A program made the translations under genes and the position numbers. The notes beneath the pieces were generated by a model. That model was given only the letters and a program-made list of their open reading frames with translations, was not told the DNA's origin and made no database searches. From Vishniacozyma victoriae (lineage: Eukaryota > Basidiomycota > Tremellomycetes > Tremellales > Bulleribasidiaceae), in assembly GCA_017654735.1 (NCBI GenBank), contig JADPYG010000002.1, positions 62,001-126,000 on the forward strand: a DNA stretch of 64,000 bases, in the 5' to 3' direction. Position 1 is the first letter of the stretch; every line of letters starts with the position of its first letter. Below are positions 25,764 to 35,971 of the stretch, piece after piece.

Positions 25764-26246
25764 AATGAGCGTGATAAGCTGTCGCTAACCGGTAGCGTAC
25801 GAGCTTGAATGAGCGAGTCGTGTGGTCGTAGAGATGGTGAGTAGAAGAGATACATGGTCCCCATCATTTTCACTGCTTATACAGAGTTGATCGCCGAGCA
25901 AGGCCCCAAGCCACGCAAAGTCCTTGGTGATGGTCGAGATCTGGTCAAGGAAAAAACGAGTGAAACATCTCCACATCCAGTGATGATCGTCGGTCAACAA
26001 ACCGCCGAATCTGGTGAATCTGGTAAACAAGCCGAGTTCCGTTCCTGGGGGCTTACTCCGACTTGGTGGGCCCAGCCCCGCTGGACTGGTAACGAGCTAG
26101 ACGCCAAAAAGCCGCCGACCGTCACTTGGCGTCCAAGCATGTTGATGCATGAGGAACTAGCAATATGGCTACAGTGTTTAATACGAGCCCAGGATTACTC
26201 TAAACCAAATTATCATACTTTAATTTTGATTGATGAACGATACAGT
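25764..26246. other. Intergenic region upstream of the WSC gene
   Basis: Contains the start-proximal promoter of the DUF1996/WSC gene. A 201-codon plus ORF (25854-26459) runs through it and antisense to the lipase last exon; it has no features of a gene. A/C-rich sequence at 26200-26250 may be the lipase 3' UTR. Confidence 0.4.
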
Positions 26247-28053
26247 CTAACAATACCCGCTCGCTCCCTTTGCACAGACGTATGGCATGAGGAGAGGCTC
26301 AACTGGAACCTTGTCTGCGTAAGCCACCACGGAAATAGCATCGAGGGCGATCTGCTTAATGACTCCTGGAACAGTCTCGAATGGATTGGGGATACTGAAG
26401 GGTCAGCCCTGCTCATAGACAGATGTAGGGGTGCTCACGTCGAGTCGGCAGTGAGATAGATGCACTCGTTTAGGCCGAATGCCCGCCTGTCGGCTACACC
26501 GTTGTTCTCGAGAGCACTTAGCGTGAGATAGAAAGGTCCAGCCGCAACGGTCATCAAGAAATGGTCGACGACATAACCAGGACCACAAAGATCGAGGTCT
26601 GATCATCAGTATATCTCTAGCGCTAAAGGGAGGGGTACTGACCTTGGATTCGGAGATTGAGTGCGCCGGGGAGCTCAGAAGTTGGGTTGATGATTTCAGG
26701 CTGGATAATGTCGTCAAAGATGGTGTATATACTCGTTGTGGGGACTAAAGCAGATCCGCCGACGGTGTTCTGAGCGGAGAGGTATTTTGAGCCAACGCTT
26801 TGTTGGAATACACTAGGTTCGCATCCTCCCTGCAAGATGTTTTGCGCGGTACAGAGTAGCGGCCCCTCAGCGGTACCTTCACATCAGTACTACTCATCAA
26901 CCACAGGAAAAGTAGCTCACCATGGAAGTCTCCGGCCAACGAAGAGAATCCGGTGACGTACTTCCTCATGCTGGGCCAGAAAGCGAGAGCCCATTGGATA
27001 TTAATGTTTCCTTGACTGTGACCGATGATGAATACTTTTTTGGTAGCTGACATGGCAGCGAGCCTCTTGATATTGTATGCGATATATTCTGCGGTTATGG
27101 GCATCACCAAGGGAGCGAGTAGGAGAAGTGAACCAGGCGATGTCGTAACCGGGACTGATAATCAGCTCGGACGTGGTCTTTGATCGAAACGACTCACCCT
27201 TTGTTAGGTAGAATGGTGTTGTATGGCCATGGACCCCATGTCTCCTCACCAGTACTTCCAGTTCCATGAACAAGGAAGACAATACCACCCCGCCTGTTCC
27301 GGAAACCGTTGGGAAAGGTGATCACACTCTCCATCTCCCCACAGGTCAAGGTGTAAGGAGCATCGCCGGACGCACTACCGCAACCATTGGTAGGGAGGGG
27401 TTTAGACAAAGACTTGGCAGACGAGGCGGAAACGCTCTTGGAAGCAGAAGCCTGAGCGCTAGACTTGGAAGTGGATGAAGCTTTCGCGGAGATCTGAGAG
27501 TTGGCAGATTTCGAGACTGAGCTGATGTTTGGCGAAGACACTGCGATTTTCGAGGCTGACGATGCCTTTGATGGCGAGGCGGTAGGTGATACTGAAGGCT
27601 TGCTTGGCTTTACGGAGCTCGATGTGGGCTTGACAGCGGCGTATGATACTTTGCTCGAGGCAACCTTGCTGGTTGAGGGCTTTGACGAGACCGCAGATGA
27701 GCGCAAGGTGGATGCAGTGGATTTCGAGCTGGATTTTGCCGGGGTGTTGTTGGCTGGAGCTGCGGATTTGGACGAGGCGACTGACTTGGAAGCCTGCAGG
27801 ATCAGCATTTGATCATCATGATACATGCAATGCGCTCACCTCAGCAGGTTGAGCCTGGTTGCCGCCTGGGAACAAACCAGACAGAGAGCCAGAAATGCCT
27901 AGAGAGAGGTCTTTTTCCTGTAACCTGTTTTTAGCCGGCTGTCGAATCAGCGTATGTTTAGGAATCCACAATCGGAAATGTTCAACGTACTCTGGCATCG
28001 GCCGTGGATGCAAGTACTACCAGCAAGTAAGGGGTAGATCGAGTGAAGCGCAT
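26247..28053 (-). CDS. Secreted lipase, Candida antarctica lipase B-like
   Basis: Starts MRFTRSTPYLLVVLASTADA at 28053 (signal peptide), then a short exon (NRLQEKDLSLGISGSLSGLF), then a low-complexity Ser/Lys/Ala linker of about 130 residues (27400-27790), then an alpha/beta hydrolase. The hydrolase shows VFLVHGTGSTGEETWGPWP, GYDIAWFTSP, ITAEYIAYNIKRLAA, nucleophile GHSQGN, PTTSIYTIFDDIIQPE with the catalytic Asp, and GYVVDHFLMT with the catalytic His. The Ser-Asp-His order and flanks match CALB. The mature end is CAKGASGYC. Unlike CALB, the nucleophile elbow is GHSQG rather than TWSQG, and the long linker is extra. Likely role: extracellular esterase or lipase. Confidence 0.85.
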
Positions 28054-28958
28054 ACTGGATTCGACTGGGGGTTGAGAGGGATGATCACAGCCAAGTTTCC
28101 GCAGAATCCACTTATACTGATGTCAACCACTTGCTACCTGATTTACCGGACGGCGGTGTGACCGTCACAGCCAAGCATTCATTGATTAGGTCGGTATCGA
28201 AGCTACCGATTAGCGCAAACAAGAGGCCATTGGGAGGACCGTGCGAGCCAAGATTCCTACGGAATAGAAGCGTGTCATATCATGTCATCGGTGATCGAGG
28301 TGTTATGAGTAACCGGATTCCACTAAATCTTCTATTTAATCCTTTTCCCTAGATTGCGGCATGTAACTCACCGTTCACCCTGATTCCAGCAGGTCCGTCA
28401 TTTGGCCATCAACCCGAGGACCCAGGAAGTACCGGTAGTGTGGTAGCTTTAAGTTGACCTGACACGGAGAGAACGATATTTGGTTCTTTATATAAATTAG
28501 AGGTAGATGACATTAGCGGATGTCACCCTGATGTTGACCAGAAATTACGGGAACGCTTCCACTAGCCAATTCCTTCTGACGTCTGAACGCCCAGTATTAT
28601 GACGAGGTCGACGACAAGGAAGTGGAGAATAAGACTCGGGACTTTTCTGAACTACCTATTGTACATGTCATGATCACTTTGGTCAGCTCTATAGGACATA
28701 ATGGGCGAAAGAGGACTAGGAGCCTTTTGTGATGGCGCATCGCTAGCGTTCGATCAGCCCGCGATACCCTGTTGACTTGTCAGAACAGCATCCGTCTCAT
28801 GATCCGGTAAAGCAAGAAAAAAGACATATATAGCAGCGTTTTTGGTCAATAGAGAAGCATCAATCATTTTCCATCCAGGTCTCTCGTACACACACACACC
28901 AGACATACTTCCCCCTGCCATTCACCTCTTGCTTCGTCAACACATATAAATTATCACA
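28054..28958. promoter_or_regulatory. Divergent promoter region, lipase and Gly-Asn-rich secreted protein
   Basis: About 0.9 kb with no credible ORF. A TATA-like CATATATAGC near 28825, an ACACACACAC run near 28890, a C/T-rich stretch, and a CATATAAA shortly before the start at 28959. These fit a strong promoter for the small secreted protein. Confidence 0.4.
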
Positions 28959-29412
28959 ATGAAGTTCTCAGCAGTATTCGCTCTCACTCTTTCCGCTGTC
29001 GGTGTCATGGCCGCTCCCGTCCAGGAGCGAGCTGACACATGTTGTGGTCTCCTCAACGGTGCCATCTGTGGGTCTACATTGTGCATCAGTCGTTCCAACT
29101 AGGGCTCATCATCAGTGTCCGGCAACGGTAACCCTACCTTTGACGGTAATGGATCCCCTGTCATTTCTGGTAACGGCAACGGAAATGCCAGCCCCAGTGA
29201 CAGCGGTAACGGCAACGATGCTGGTACTATCAATGCCAACGACGGCAACGGTAATGGTGAGTGCTTTCATTGTTTATCATTGGCAACATCACTGATTTGT
29301 AGGTAACTCTGCTGGTAACGGTAATGAAGCTGGTAATGGCAATGAAGCCGGTAACGACAACAATCCAATTGCTGCCCTCGGCTCTATCCTCGGTCTCGGC
29401 AAAAACAACTAG
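28959..29412 (+). CDS. Small secreted Gly-Asn repeat protein
   Basis: Three exons (28959-29067, 29116-29256, 29303-29412) give about 119 residues. It begins with a signal peptide (MKFSAVFALTLSAVGVMAAP) and a short Cys segment (DTCCGLLNG). The body is built of Gly-Asn units (SGNGNP, FDGNGSP, ISGNGNGNASP, SAGNGNEAGNGNEAGND) and ends IAALGSILGLGKNN. I do not recognise a family. Such repeats suggest a flexible wall-associated or matrix protein, which is inference. The first donor (GTGGGT) is chosen because the alternative leaves a 27-nt intron. Confidence 0.7.
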
Positions 29413-29662
29413 ATTCCCTCAAAATGGAATGCTGCAAGCCGTGTCCCTATTTCCGTGTATCCATATCTAGCAAGTAGCAGCTGTAGCGTAATCATAATAA
29501 GGAAGAAGCAGTACAATATGCGTTGATGCAAAACAAACAAAGCCTCTTGATCCTCGCACTAAACCCGCGTGCTGTGAGCCTATCGAAATTAGGCGGACCA
29601 GGACTCTTATACGTCATCTGATAATGTGTTCGCTATATTACACGTTCACTGTACTGTCTTGT

Positions 29663-30712
29663 ATGCACGGCAGCATGAACCACTTCTCGCCCCACAAAGG
29701 CGTGACTTTCGAGGGATACTACTCCAAGTTTCGCCTATCCTCAGGTTCATCTATCGCTCTAATCATATCAGCGGTCCCAGCAGTCGCCAAGAATGTGAGC
29801 CCGTCTCAGGCAGTCATGAATATGGCATTCATGATATCATTCACCTACGTTCATCCAGATTCGACTCATCATTGGCAGAGAGAATACTGGCCTTCACATT
29901 TCGATATCATCCAGGATAGGGGGTTTGTGATCAAATGGGAACAAGGGGAATTCGGATGGGATGCGGAGAAGGAGAGAATATGGTGGGAATTGGATACCGA
30001 TGAGATCACGTTGAAGGCGTCGACTAGAGAGGGATCTCGAAAACCATGGATCAAGGGGGAAAAGGGATCCACACCCGCGGGGTTGCTGGCGAATCTACCG
30101 CTACCGATACAATGGCATGTTCATACGTTAGACTCGGTTTGCGACTACACACTACTGCTCCCAGACGATGCCAAGCTCCTTGAAGGCGAGCGACGGGGTC
30201 AAGCTCAAGTACATGTCGAAAAGAATTGGGCATTATCATTCCCTGAATCATACATCTGGATCCAAGGGCGAGATCACCAAAGAGGGACAGGGATCTGTAT
30301 CGCTGGAGGATCATTGATCAAGGGTGTACAAGCTTACCTTGTCGGATACGATGATGGCAAGACGCAAACCACTTTCACCCCACCAACATCGACTTCGATC
30401 TTTGGCGTCTCCCTTGGCCTCACTTCTGAAGTCTCATATCCAAAACGCGCTATACAGCTCGATTTCCGCGGCTGGTTCAAGCGGTTACGAGTTACGGCAA
30501 ATGCCCCAGAAGGGACCTTCTTCACGTTGTCGGCTCCGCTAAACACTGGTCACTCACCTGATTATGCGACCCAAAGTTTCGCAGCTATAATCAAAGTAGA
30601 GTCATGGAGCAGGAGCTGGCTATGGATGGGATGGTCGAGTGCGGGTGAGGAGGTGTTTGAGCGGGGAAGTTTGGAGTTTGGAGGTGGATTTTATAGGTCC
30701 CATTCAGACTAG
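29663..30712 (+). CDS. Tocopherol-cyclase-like protein
   Basis: Intronless; in-frame Mets at 29624, 29663 and 29675, the last closest to the conserved start (FSPHKGVTFEGYYSKFRL). The block VEKNWALSFPESYIWIQG corresponds to the EKNW..(S/T)FP..W.WVQ motif of plant VTE1 tocopherol cyclase, and HVHTLDSVCDYTLLL to the preceding beta-strand region; CIAGGSLIKGVQAYLVGYDDG continues it. In plants VTE1 closes the chromanol ring of vitamin E precursors. Fungi are not known for tocopherol synthesis, so the substrate is unknown; another beta-barrel, AttH/CrtC-like role is possible. It faces a UbiA prenyltransferase gene tail-to-tail 183 bp away, which is notable because these are neighbouring steps in prenyl-quinol chemistry. 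Confidence 0.75.
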   Translation: MHGSMNHFSPHKGVTFEGYYSKFRLSSGSSIALIISAVPAVAKNVSPSQAVMNMAFMISFTYVHPDSTHHWQREYWPSHFDIIQDRGFVIKWEQGEFGWDAEKERIWWELDTDEITLKASTREGSRKPWIKGEKGSTPAGLLANLPLPIQWHVHTLDSVCDYTLLLPDDAKLLEGERRGQAQVHVEKNWALSFPESYIWIQGRDHQRGTGICIAGGSLIKGVQAYLVGYDDGKTQTTFTPPTSTSIFGVSLGLTSEVSYPKRAIQLDFRGWFKRLRVTANAPEGTFFTLSAPLNTGHSPDYATQSFAAIIKVESWSRSWLWMGWSSAGEEVFERGSLEFGGGFYRSHSD

Positions 30713-30895
30713 GTTCTGGAGGAGTGAGAGGGATGAGGAGTATGACGACAATTTACGATCTTAATGACTAGACAAAACGAAATGCAAGATTACAAAACTG
30801 GATGGCGTCTATGTACATGCATGCAAATGAAATTATGACTACACAGGAAAGAAATTCACATTTTTTGTTCAGACTTCGTCGTATGGGTCCTATAT

Positions 30896-32176
30896 CTACC
30901 TAGTTGCGGCCAGTACGACGATGGACATGATAGCTGGAGTCAACAGTGTCTGGAGCGAGACGATCTTGGCGAGATCGGCATGGGGTAGAATTGGGATAAT
31001 AGACTCGACATCGGGTCCTCCACGATTCGAAGGAGAGTGGTAGAATAACGACCGAGCGGTAATGACGATGATAGGTAGTGCGAAGGCGAGTAATGCTCCG
31101 GTCCCACCGAGCATGATGGTGTTACTACCAATCTTTGAAAGTGATCCGGTACCGTTGGCAAAGCTGTTGGCGAGTAGACCGAAGAAACCGAGTGAGATCG
31201 CATTGAGAACGACGTATAGCCTTTTAGCATTGTCGTATCCGATCCTGACTACGAGAGTGATCTTCCCACCCTTCTTGTCCGCATCGATATCGTGGATGTG
31301 CATGATGAGGATTCGAGCCTGTTCGTAGAAGTAGTAGGCGGCTAACATGTACCACAATTGGGAATCGAGGTAAAACCCAGAGTGTGACGTTGCGGGAGTT
31401 GAGAAGAGGTCCGAGAATGGGATGGTTCGACCAGTAGTAGCGGTGTAATACCCGACCATGCCGAAGAGAGTAGCGACAGGGGATAGGAGCATTGCGCTGA
31501 CCAACTCACCGAAGCCGTGGTAATGAAGTCGAAGAGGTGGGCCGACATAGGTCTGGGAGAGGAATGTACAGAGTACACCGATTTGTAGAGCGACTCCTCG
31601 GAAAGGTGTGAATCGTCCCGTGTTCTTGGTCGATAGGCTTGATGACAGATTTGGGTCGTTTCCTCGTGAAAAGAGGATCATGGCGAGAATGAGCACCTGA
31701 ATGAAAGACGCGCATGCAAGCGCGACGTAAGGTGGGAATGTTCCGTCATGAATGATTCGTGATGATGATCCCATGATCTTTTCATTTCCAAATTCCTTCC
31801 TAGCCTTCTCCGCTACTTCTTTTCCTCCTGGTTTCACTCCATCCGACTTCTGCTTCAACTCCCTTGCAATCTTCTCTTTAGCTTCCACATCCTTCCTGAT
31901 CGACGCGACCATGCCGGGCCGATCCATGTCCCAATCGAAATATTCGTTACCGTAGTTGATACTGATGTTGGTACCCCAGACTACGAGTACACACTGTAAA
32001 GCAGCCACCCAGTCGAATCCATTCCCGACTGCGGAGTCGTGAATCTGGAAGATCCAAGATGTGAGCAGACAACCGTAAAGCCCCCAGAGCGGTACTTCGG
32101 ACGCGAGGGGAATTCGACCCAAGGCGAGAAGAGCCTTGACTGAACCAACGAATGAGAGCTGCTGAGGATCGTGCAT
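30896..32176 (-). CDS. UbiA-family prenyltransferase (MenA/HPT-like)
   Basis: Intronless; about 426 residues from the Met at 32176 (an in-frame Met at 32308 would add a leader of 44 residues with no clear role). Polytopic, with two Asp-rich prenyl-diphosphate motifs: NYGNEYFDWDMDR near residue 70 and DIDADKKGGKITLVVRIG near residue 280. The family transfers a prenyl chain to an aromatic ring; motifs and length fit the 1,4-dihydroxy-2-naphthoate (MenA) or homogentisate prenyltransferase branch rather than Coq2 or Cox10. An insertion of about 55 residues follows the first motif (charged, EAKEKIARELKQKSDG). The membrane compartment is not evident. Confidence 0.85.
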   Translation of the reverse strand: MHDPQQLSFVGSVKALLALGRIPLASEVPLWGLYGCLLTSWIFQIHDSAVGNGFDWVAALQCVLVVWGTNISINYGNEYFDWDMDRPGMVASIRKDVEAKEKIARELKQKSDGVKPGGKEVAEKARKEFGNEKIMGSSSRIIHDGTFPPYVALACASFIQVLILAMILFSRGNDPNLSSSLSTKNTGRFTPFRGVALQIGVLCTFLSQTYVGPPLRLHYHGFGELVSAMLLSPVATLFGMVGYYTATTGRTIPFSDLFSTPATSHSGFYLDSQLWYMLAAYYFYEQARILIMHIHDIDADKKGGKITLVVRIGYDNAKRLYVVLNAISLGFFGLLANSFANGTGSLSKIGSNTIMLGGTGALLAFALPIIVITARSLFYHSPSNRGGPDVESIIPILPHADLAKIVSLQTLLTPAIMSIVVLAATR

Positions 32177-32398
32177 CTCTAAAGATGAGTGATGTTGGGG
32201 GGTGTAGAATGATAGAATACAACAGCGAATTGCAATATCGAAACGTATATATAGACATGTATGGACATTCGGCACCCAATGGCTGACGTCAAATAAAGTT
32301 CCAGACATTTACGTCATTGGTCGATCACGACTGTTCTGTAGGAATCGAAAGGATGCTTATTCATGCACGTGTGTCTATCAAAGGTACGGGGCAGAGGA

Positions 32399-35300
32399 TT
32401 ACCATCCAGTCCCACTACCATTGGGGAACCCCCAGGACGAGGTGCTTTGTGACAGATCTGCTCCCTGCGATATGAGCAATGCTCATGATATAATTAGGCG
32501 GTGACTCACATTAAGCCAGGGAAACATTGTTCCGTCGCTAGCGGACAATCCGTCTTGCCTGCCAGATGCAGGGGTGGGATCGAGATTATCCGGATTAGAT
32601 AGCCAAGCAAATATGTCGGTATCAAAGCCTTGTGGTTCAAGTTGAAGTCCGCCTGGATCACTAGCTGATACAGGAGGGGGCGGGATACCAGATGTGATCG
32701 GTAGAGTACCCTGTCTTTGGGCTTTAGCTATATCGTTCCGAAGGACTCGGTCGAGGGATAGACCAGGGTCTGTGGATTAGCATTTGTCTAAAACATATTG
32801 GTCACACGTACACTTGTGCAAATCTGCGACCAGAGCATCAAGATCTCGGGCAGACTGCTCGACGTCTATCGCTTCGGGCATCAAGCCGATCAAGCGGATG
32901 AGGAATCGAGCGGTCGACACTACTCCAACATCTACATCTCGTCAGCTGTGTTCCCCTGCCACCGCTTGTAGGCTGCTCACGGAAGTAATGGTTTCCTGGT
33001 CGATTGTCAGCATTCTCCCAATTTATGACTTATGAACATACCGTATTCAGCATTAGTTGCCTGCCCTCCATTTCCAATTGATCCAACAAGAAATGCAGCC
33101 GCTTGTATGGTCAATTTCAGGCATTCTCGCTTATGATCCGACAACAAGTGTACATCGTGCTTGTCATGAACATTGCTTAGGGCGGTGCAATGGGTGCGCA
33201 TCATGCCGTATGCCTTTTGGCTGCCTACTGGATCTCGTCAATCTTGCTACGGCTTCGAGCATGGACCACTTACGTTCTTGGACGTAGAAATGATCTGAGG
33301 CTAGACCAGCTTTACCTATTATCAGCCGAAGTCGATGGTGCTGACATACGATAGTAGTCCACCCAGAACTCCCCTAGGCCTTGCAACCTATTCCGAACCG
33401 TGATGACCTGTTGATCCATCTCTGGCCCTTCCGGCTGCGGTGCAATATCAAATGGACGCCAAATACATTCTAATCAGTCAGTCCACGTGTAATATGAGGT
33501 GCAGACTCACCTCGTCCAGCTTGCAACTCGACCGAGACTACAAATCTGCTGTCGTCGAGGTTCGATAAGGGGTGTTGTAGAAATTTCCGGCCGAATCGAC
33601 CAGGGTCATCACCATGGAATGCAAAGGGTTTTGCGTGATTATATGCAACTCTAGCAATCAGCTCTGGTCCAATCCCGTTTGGATCAGCATACTCATAGGC
33701 AAGCTTGGTAAGCTGATACGTCAGCCTTTCAAACCCCGGAGATTGAGAACTTACCGCGAGCCAGACTCTAGCTCCAATGACTAGTGGTCGCTCTTTCTCC
33801 AGCTCGTCGGGAGTCTTCCCGGCCCCCATACCTGATTTGTGTAGTACGGGGAGGCAGCGATGCATATCCATGTCCACCCTGCTCATCAGTTCTGATAGCC
33901 TCAGCGACTCACGCTAGGGTCATGGCGTGACCTAGTGGTCAGCAAAAACCAACAAGAAACCAGGAAGCAAGAACTCACAGGCTGGACGCCAGACTACATC
34001 ACTCCAGCAAGCCAAAATCACTTCCGTCAGCGGTAATCTGAGAATGAACATACGCATGGCTTGTACAGTCTCGATAGCTGAGACCGGTGAGAACAAAGTC
34101 ACTTTTGCTGCCTGTCAATGACCTGCATGAATTCGGAAGAGGTACGCACCCATATGTTCCGCATGTTGTCGACATTGTTTTGTGAGGGTTGATAGTCCGT
34201 TTCCCCCATCCTGCACTTGAGAGATCACCATCATGATCACTGTAATGCAGAATGCTGAGCGTTGTCGTAAACTATCGTCAGTTTGTTCCGTTTGTCGAGA
34301 CTTACCTTTCCCAAGTATCGTAAATAGGGTCCATGACCGGTATAAATGGGTGTGAGTATCGCATATACCTAAAGTCAGTATAGCTGAATGCATCCCTCAT
34401 GTCCTTGCCACATAACGTACTGATCAAACATCGCCCTGCCCTGTTCCTCGGTCACAAATCCTAGCTGCACAGGGTCAAGGAACGTCCCAGATGTATCTCC
34501 CTTTTTCCTGACAAGTCGCCCAGCAGCATCATAAGCGCTATCCCCTGGCGTCGTTTTCGCCCTCTTTGACTTCCTTGAATCATCGTAATCCGACGGCGAG
34601 TTCTCATAATGCGAACTTGGAGCGGCAGCATGTCCCTCCTGTCTCAGCCTCCTATTTTCTTCACGATTGGTCATCATCCTGAATGGTTCATTCCGGACTG
34701 CTGAGACTAGCGGATCGTCTTCTTCCGAATTATCTTCGGTCTCTGGTATACGAGGATCGGTAGGTAGTTGCCTAGTTATTGAACTGGGCACAATCCCGAA
34801 TGTCGTCTGACCAGGTGCTAGACCTTCTATGAAGTTGGACGGTAAAGGGCGATTGTCCGAGCGGTTCGACCATTGAGGTAGCGCTTCACTATGTGGTAGA
34901 TTCTTAGAGTGGTGATCGGTAGCGATCGCATTCTCCCACCAGGAGCTACTGCTTGCTGCGTTTTGTGGGAATGCGGTAAATGACGTATCTGAGTCTACTT
35001 TGTTCAGCGAGGTGGCACGAGTATGACTCACTCAGCGGGCGTCCAGTACTAGTCTCTGGCAGTGAGGCCGAGATGTGCTGTGAGCTAGTCGATGTATTGG
35101 GCGGATCTGGGACCAAGCGTATCAGTAGAGACGATATCTCGTCCAGCCGCTGGGTTACTGTTGACATCTGCGTTTCCAAATGCTCAATGCTATAGCATTA
35201 GCTTCTGGCATGTTGAAAGCGCATGTAGACACACCGGCCCGAACCTCTCTGATCTCCAAGCTTGTCACTTGGATGCATCCCCGGAGGTAAACCCTCGAAA

Positions 35301-35581
35301 GCACACTCAAGACCCATATTGCGACATCTTCGACAAGGTGGATCTTCCTTGTCGATACATCGTATTTTCATTTTTCTGCATGCATTCTGATCACCATTAG
35401 CACCTATTCGCAGAACACGTGTATTGACATACGCATGCACCTGTCAACATGAGTAATATTCACTCGTCCGTGATGAAAAGGTAATTCACTCACGTTGAGT
35501 ATTATCGGTTCTCGGGGCGATACTGCCTCCTCCGGTGCGAAGTGGCTGATTCTCCGACCGTGATCCCGAGTGGTTGGACAT
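32399..35581 (-). CDS. Zn2Cys6 transcription factor, fungal-specific
   Basis: Minus-strand gene with more than ten short introns, from MSNHSGSRSENQ (35581) to GSGTGW (32399). The zinc cluster reads AC-NAC-RKMKIRC-...PC-RRC-RNMGLEC, i.e. C-x2-C-x6-C-x7-C-x2-C-x6-C. Its first cysteine lies on an 8-nt microexon (35433-35440, GTGCATGC). A Ser/Pro-rich linker with a potential coiled coil follows (HLETQMSTVTQRLDEISSLL), then a basic KRAKTTPGD region and a helical middle region like the fungal_trans domain (HAMTLA, ARVWLAVSSQSPGFERLTYQLTKLA). It is divergent from an alpha-glucoside-type transporter, a common arrangement for a pathway regulator. Exon edges of the middle are not all fixed. Confidence 0.82.
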
Positions 35582-35686
35582 CACGCGTCTGCCCAGTCCG
35601 TGAGCCAAGCAGATGGGATACTCTGCGGATATGGTAATGAAGAAACAAGATTTCCGGAAAGACTATTAGCGTATTTCCAAGGTGGG

Positions 35687-35838
35687 GTCGGAGAGCTTCG
35701 GAGCCTTCCGCGATCACTCCGAACCGAGCTCCGACTTTCCTTATTCCGCGTATCATACGCTCACTACTTCATACATCTCGTCATGCCAAGCTGTGGCTTG
35801 CTCGGAGCGTGGTGTCAGGTCCGATATTTGGCTCCGAC
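35687..35838. promoter_or_regulatory. Cluster of CGGAG/CTCCG half sites in the regulator-transporter promoter
   Basis: CGGAG occurs at 35689, 35699 and 35803; CTCCG at 35717, 35729 and 35832. Three extend to CTCCGAC/GTCGGAG. Zinc-cluster factors bind CGG triplets, so six such half sites in 150 bp between the regulator and the transporter are plausible operator sites. Binding is inferred. Confidence 0.45.
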
Positions 35839-35971
35839 CTCACATGCCGCGCACAATGCCGTATGCTCCGCCTTTGCCGTGGCAAGTCGTGTCGGGGAAC
35901 CGATGGCTCTATAAAGCCCCAGGCTAGCCCCACAATGTTGTTTCTTACAGATCCTTACCGACTCAACTAGA

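Noticed and set aside
25854..26459. 201-codon plus ORF upstream of the WSC gene
   Set aside because: Runs through intergenic DNA and antisense to the CALB-like lipase last exon; no domain, signal or splice context.
27501..27812. Acidic 103-codon plus ORF
   Set aside because: Antisense to the Ser/Lys/Ala linker of the lipase.
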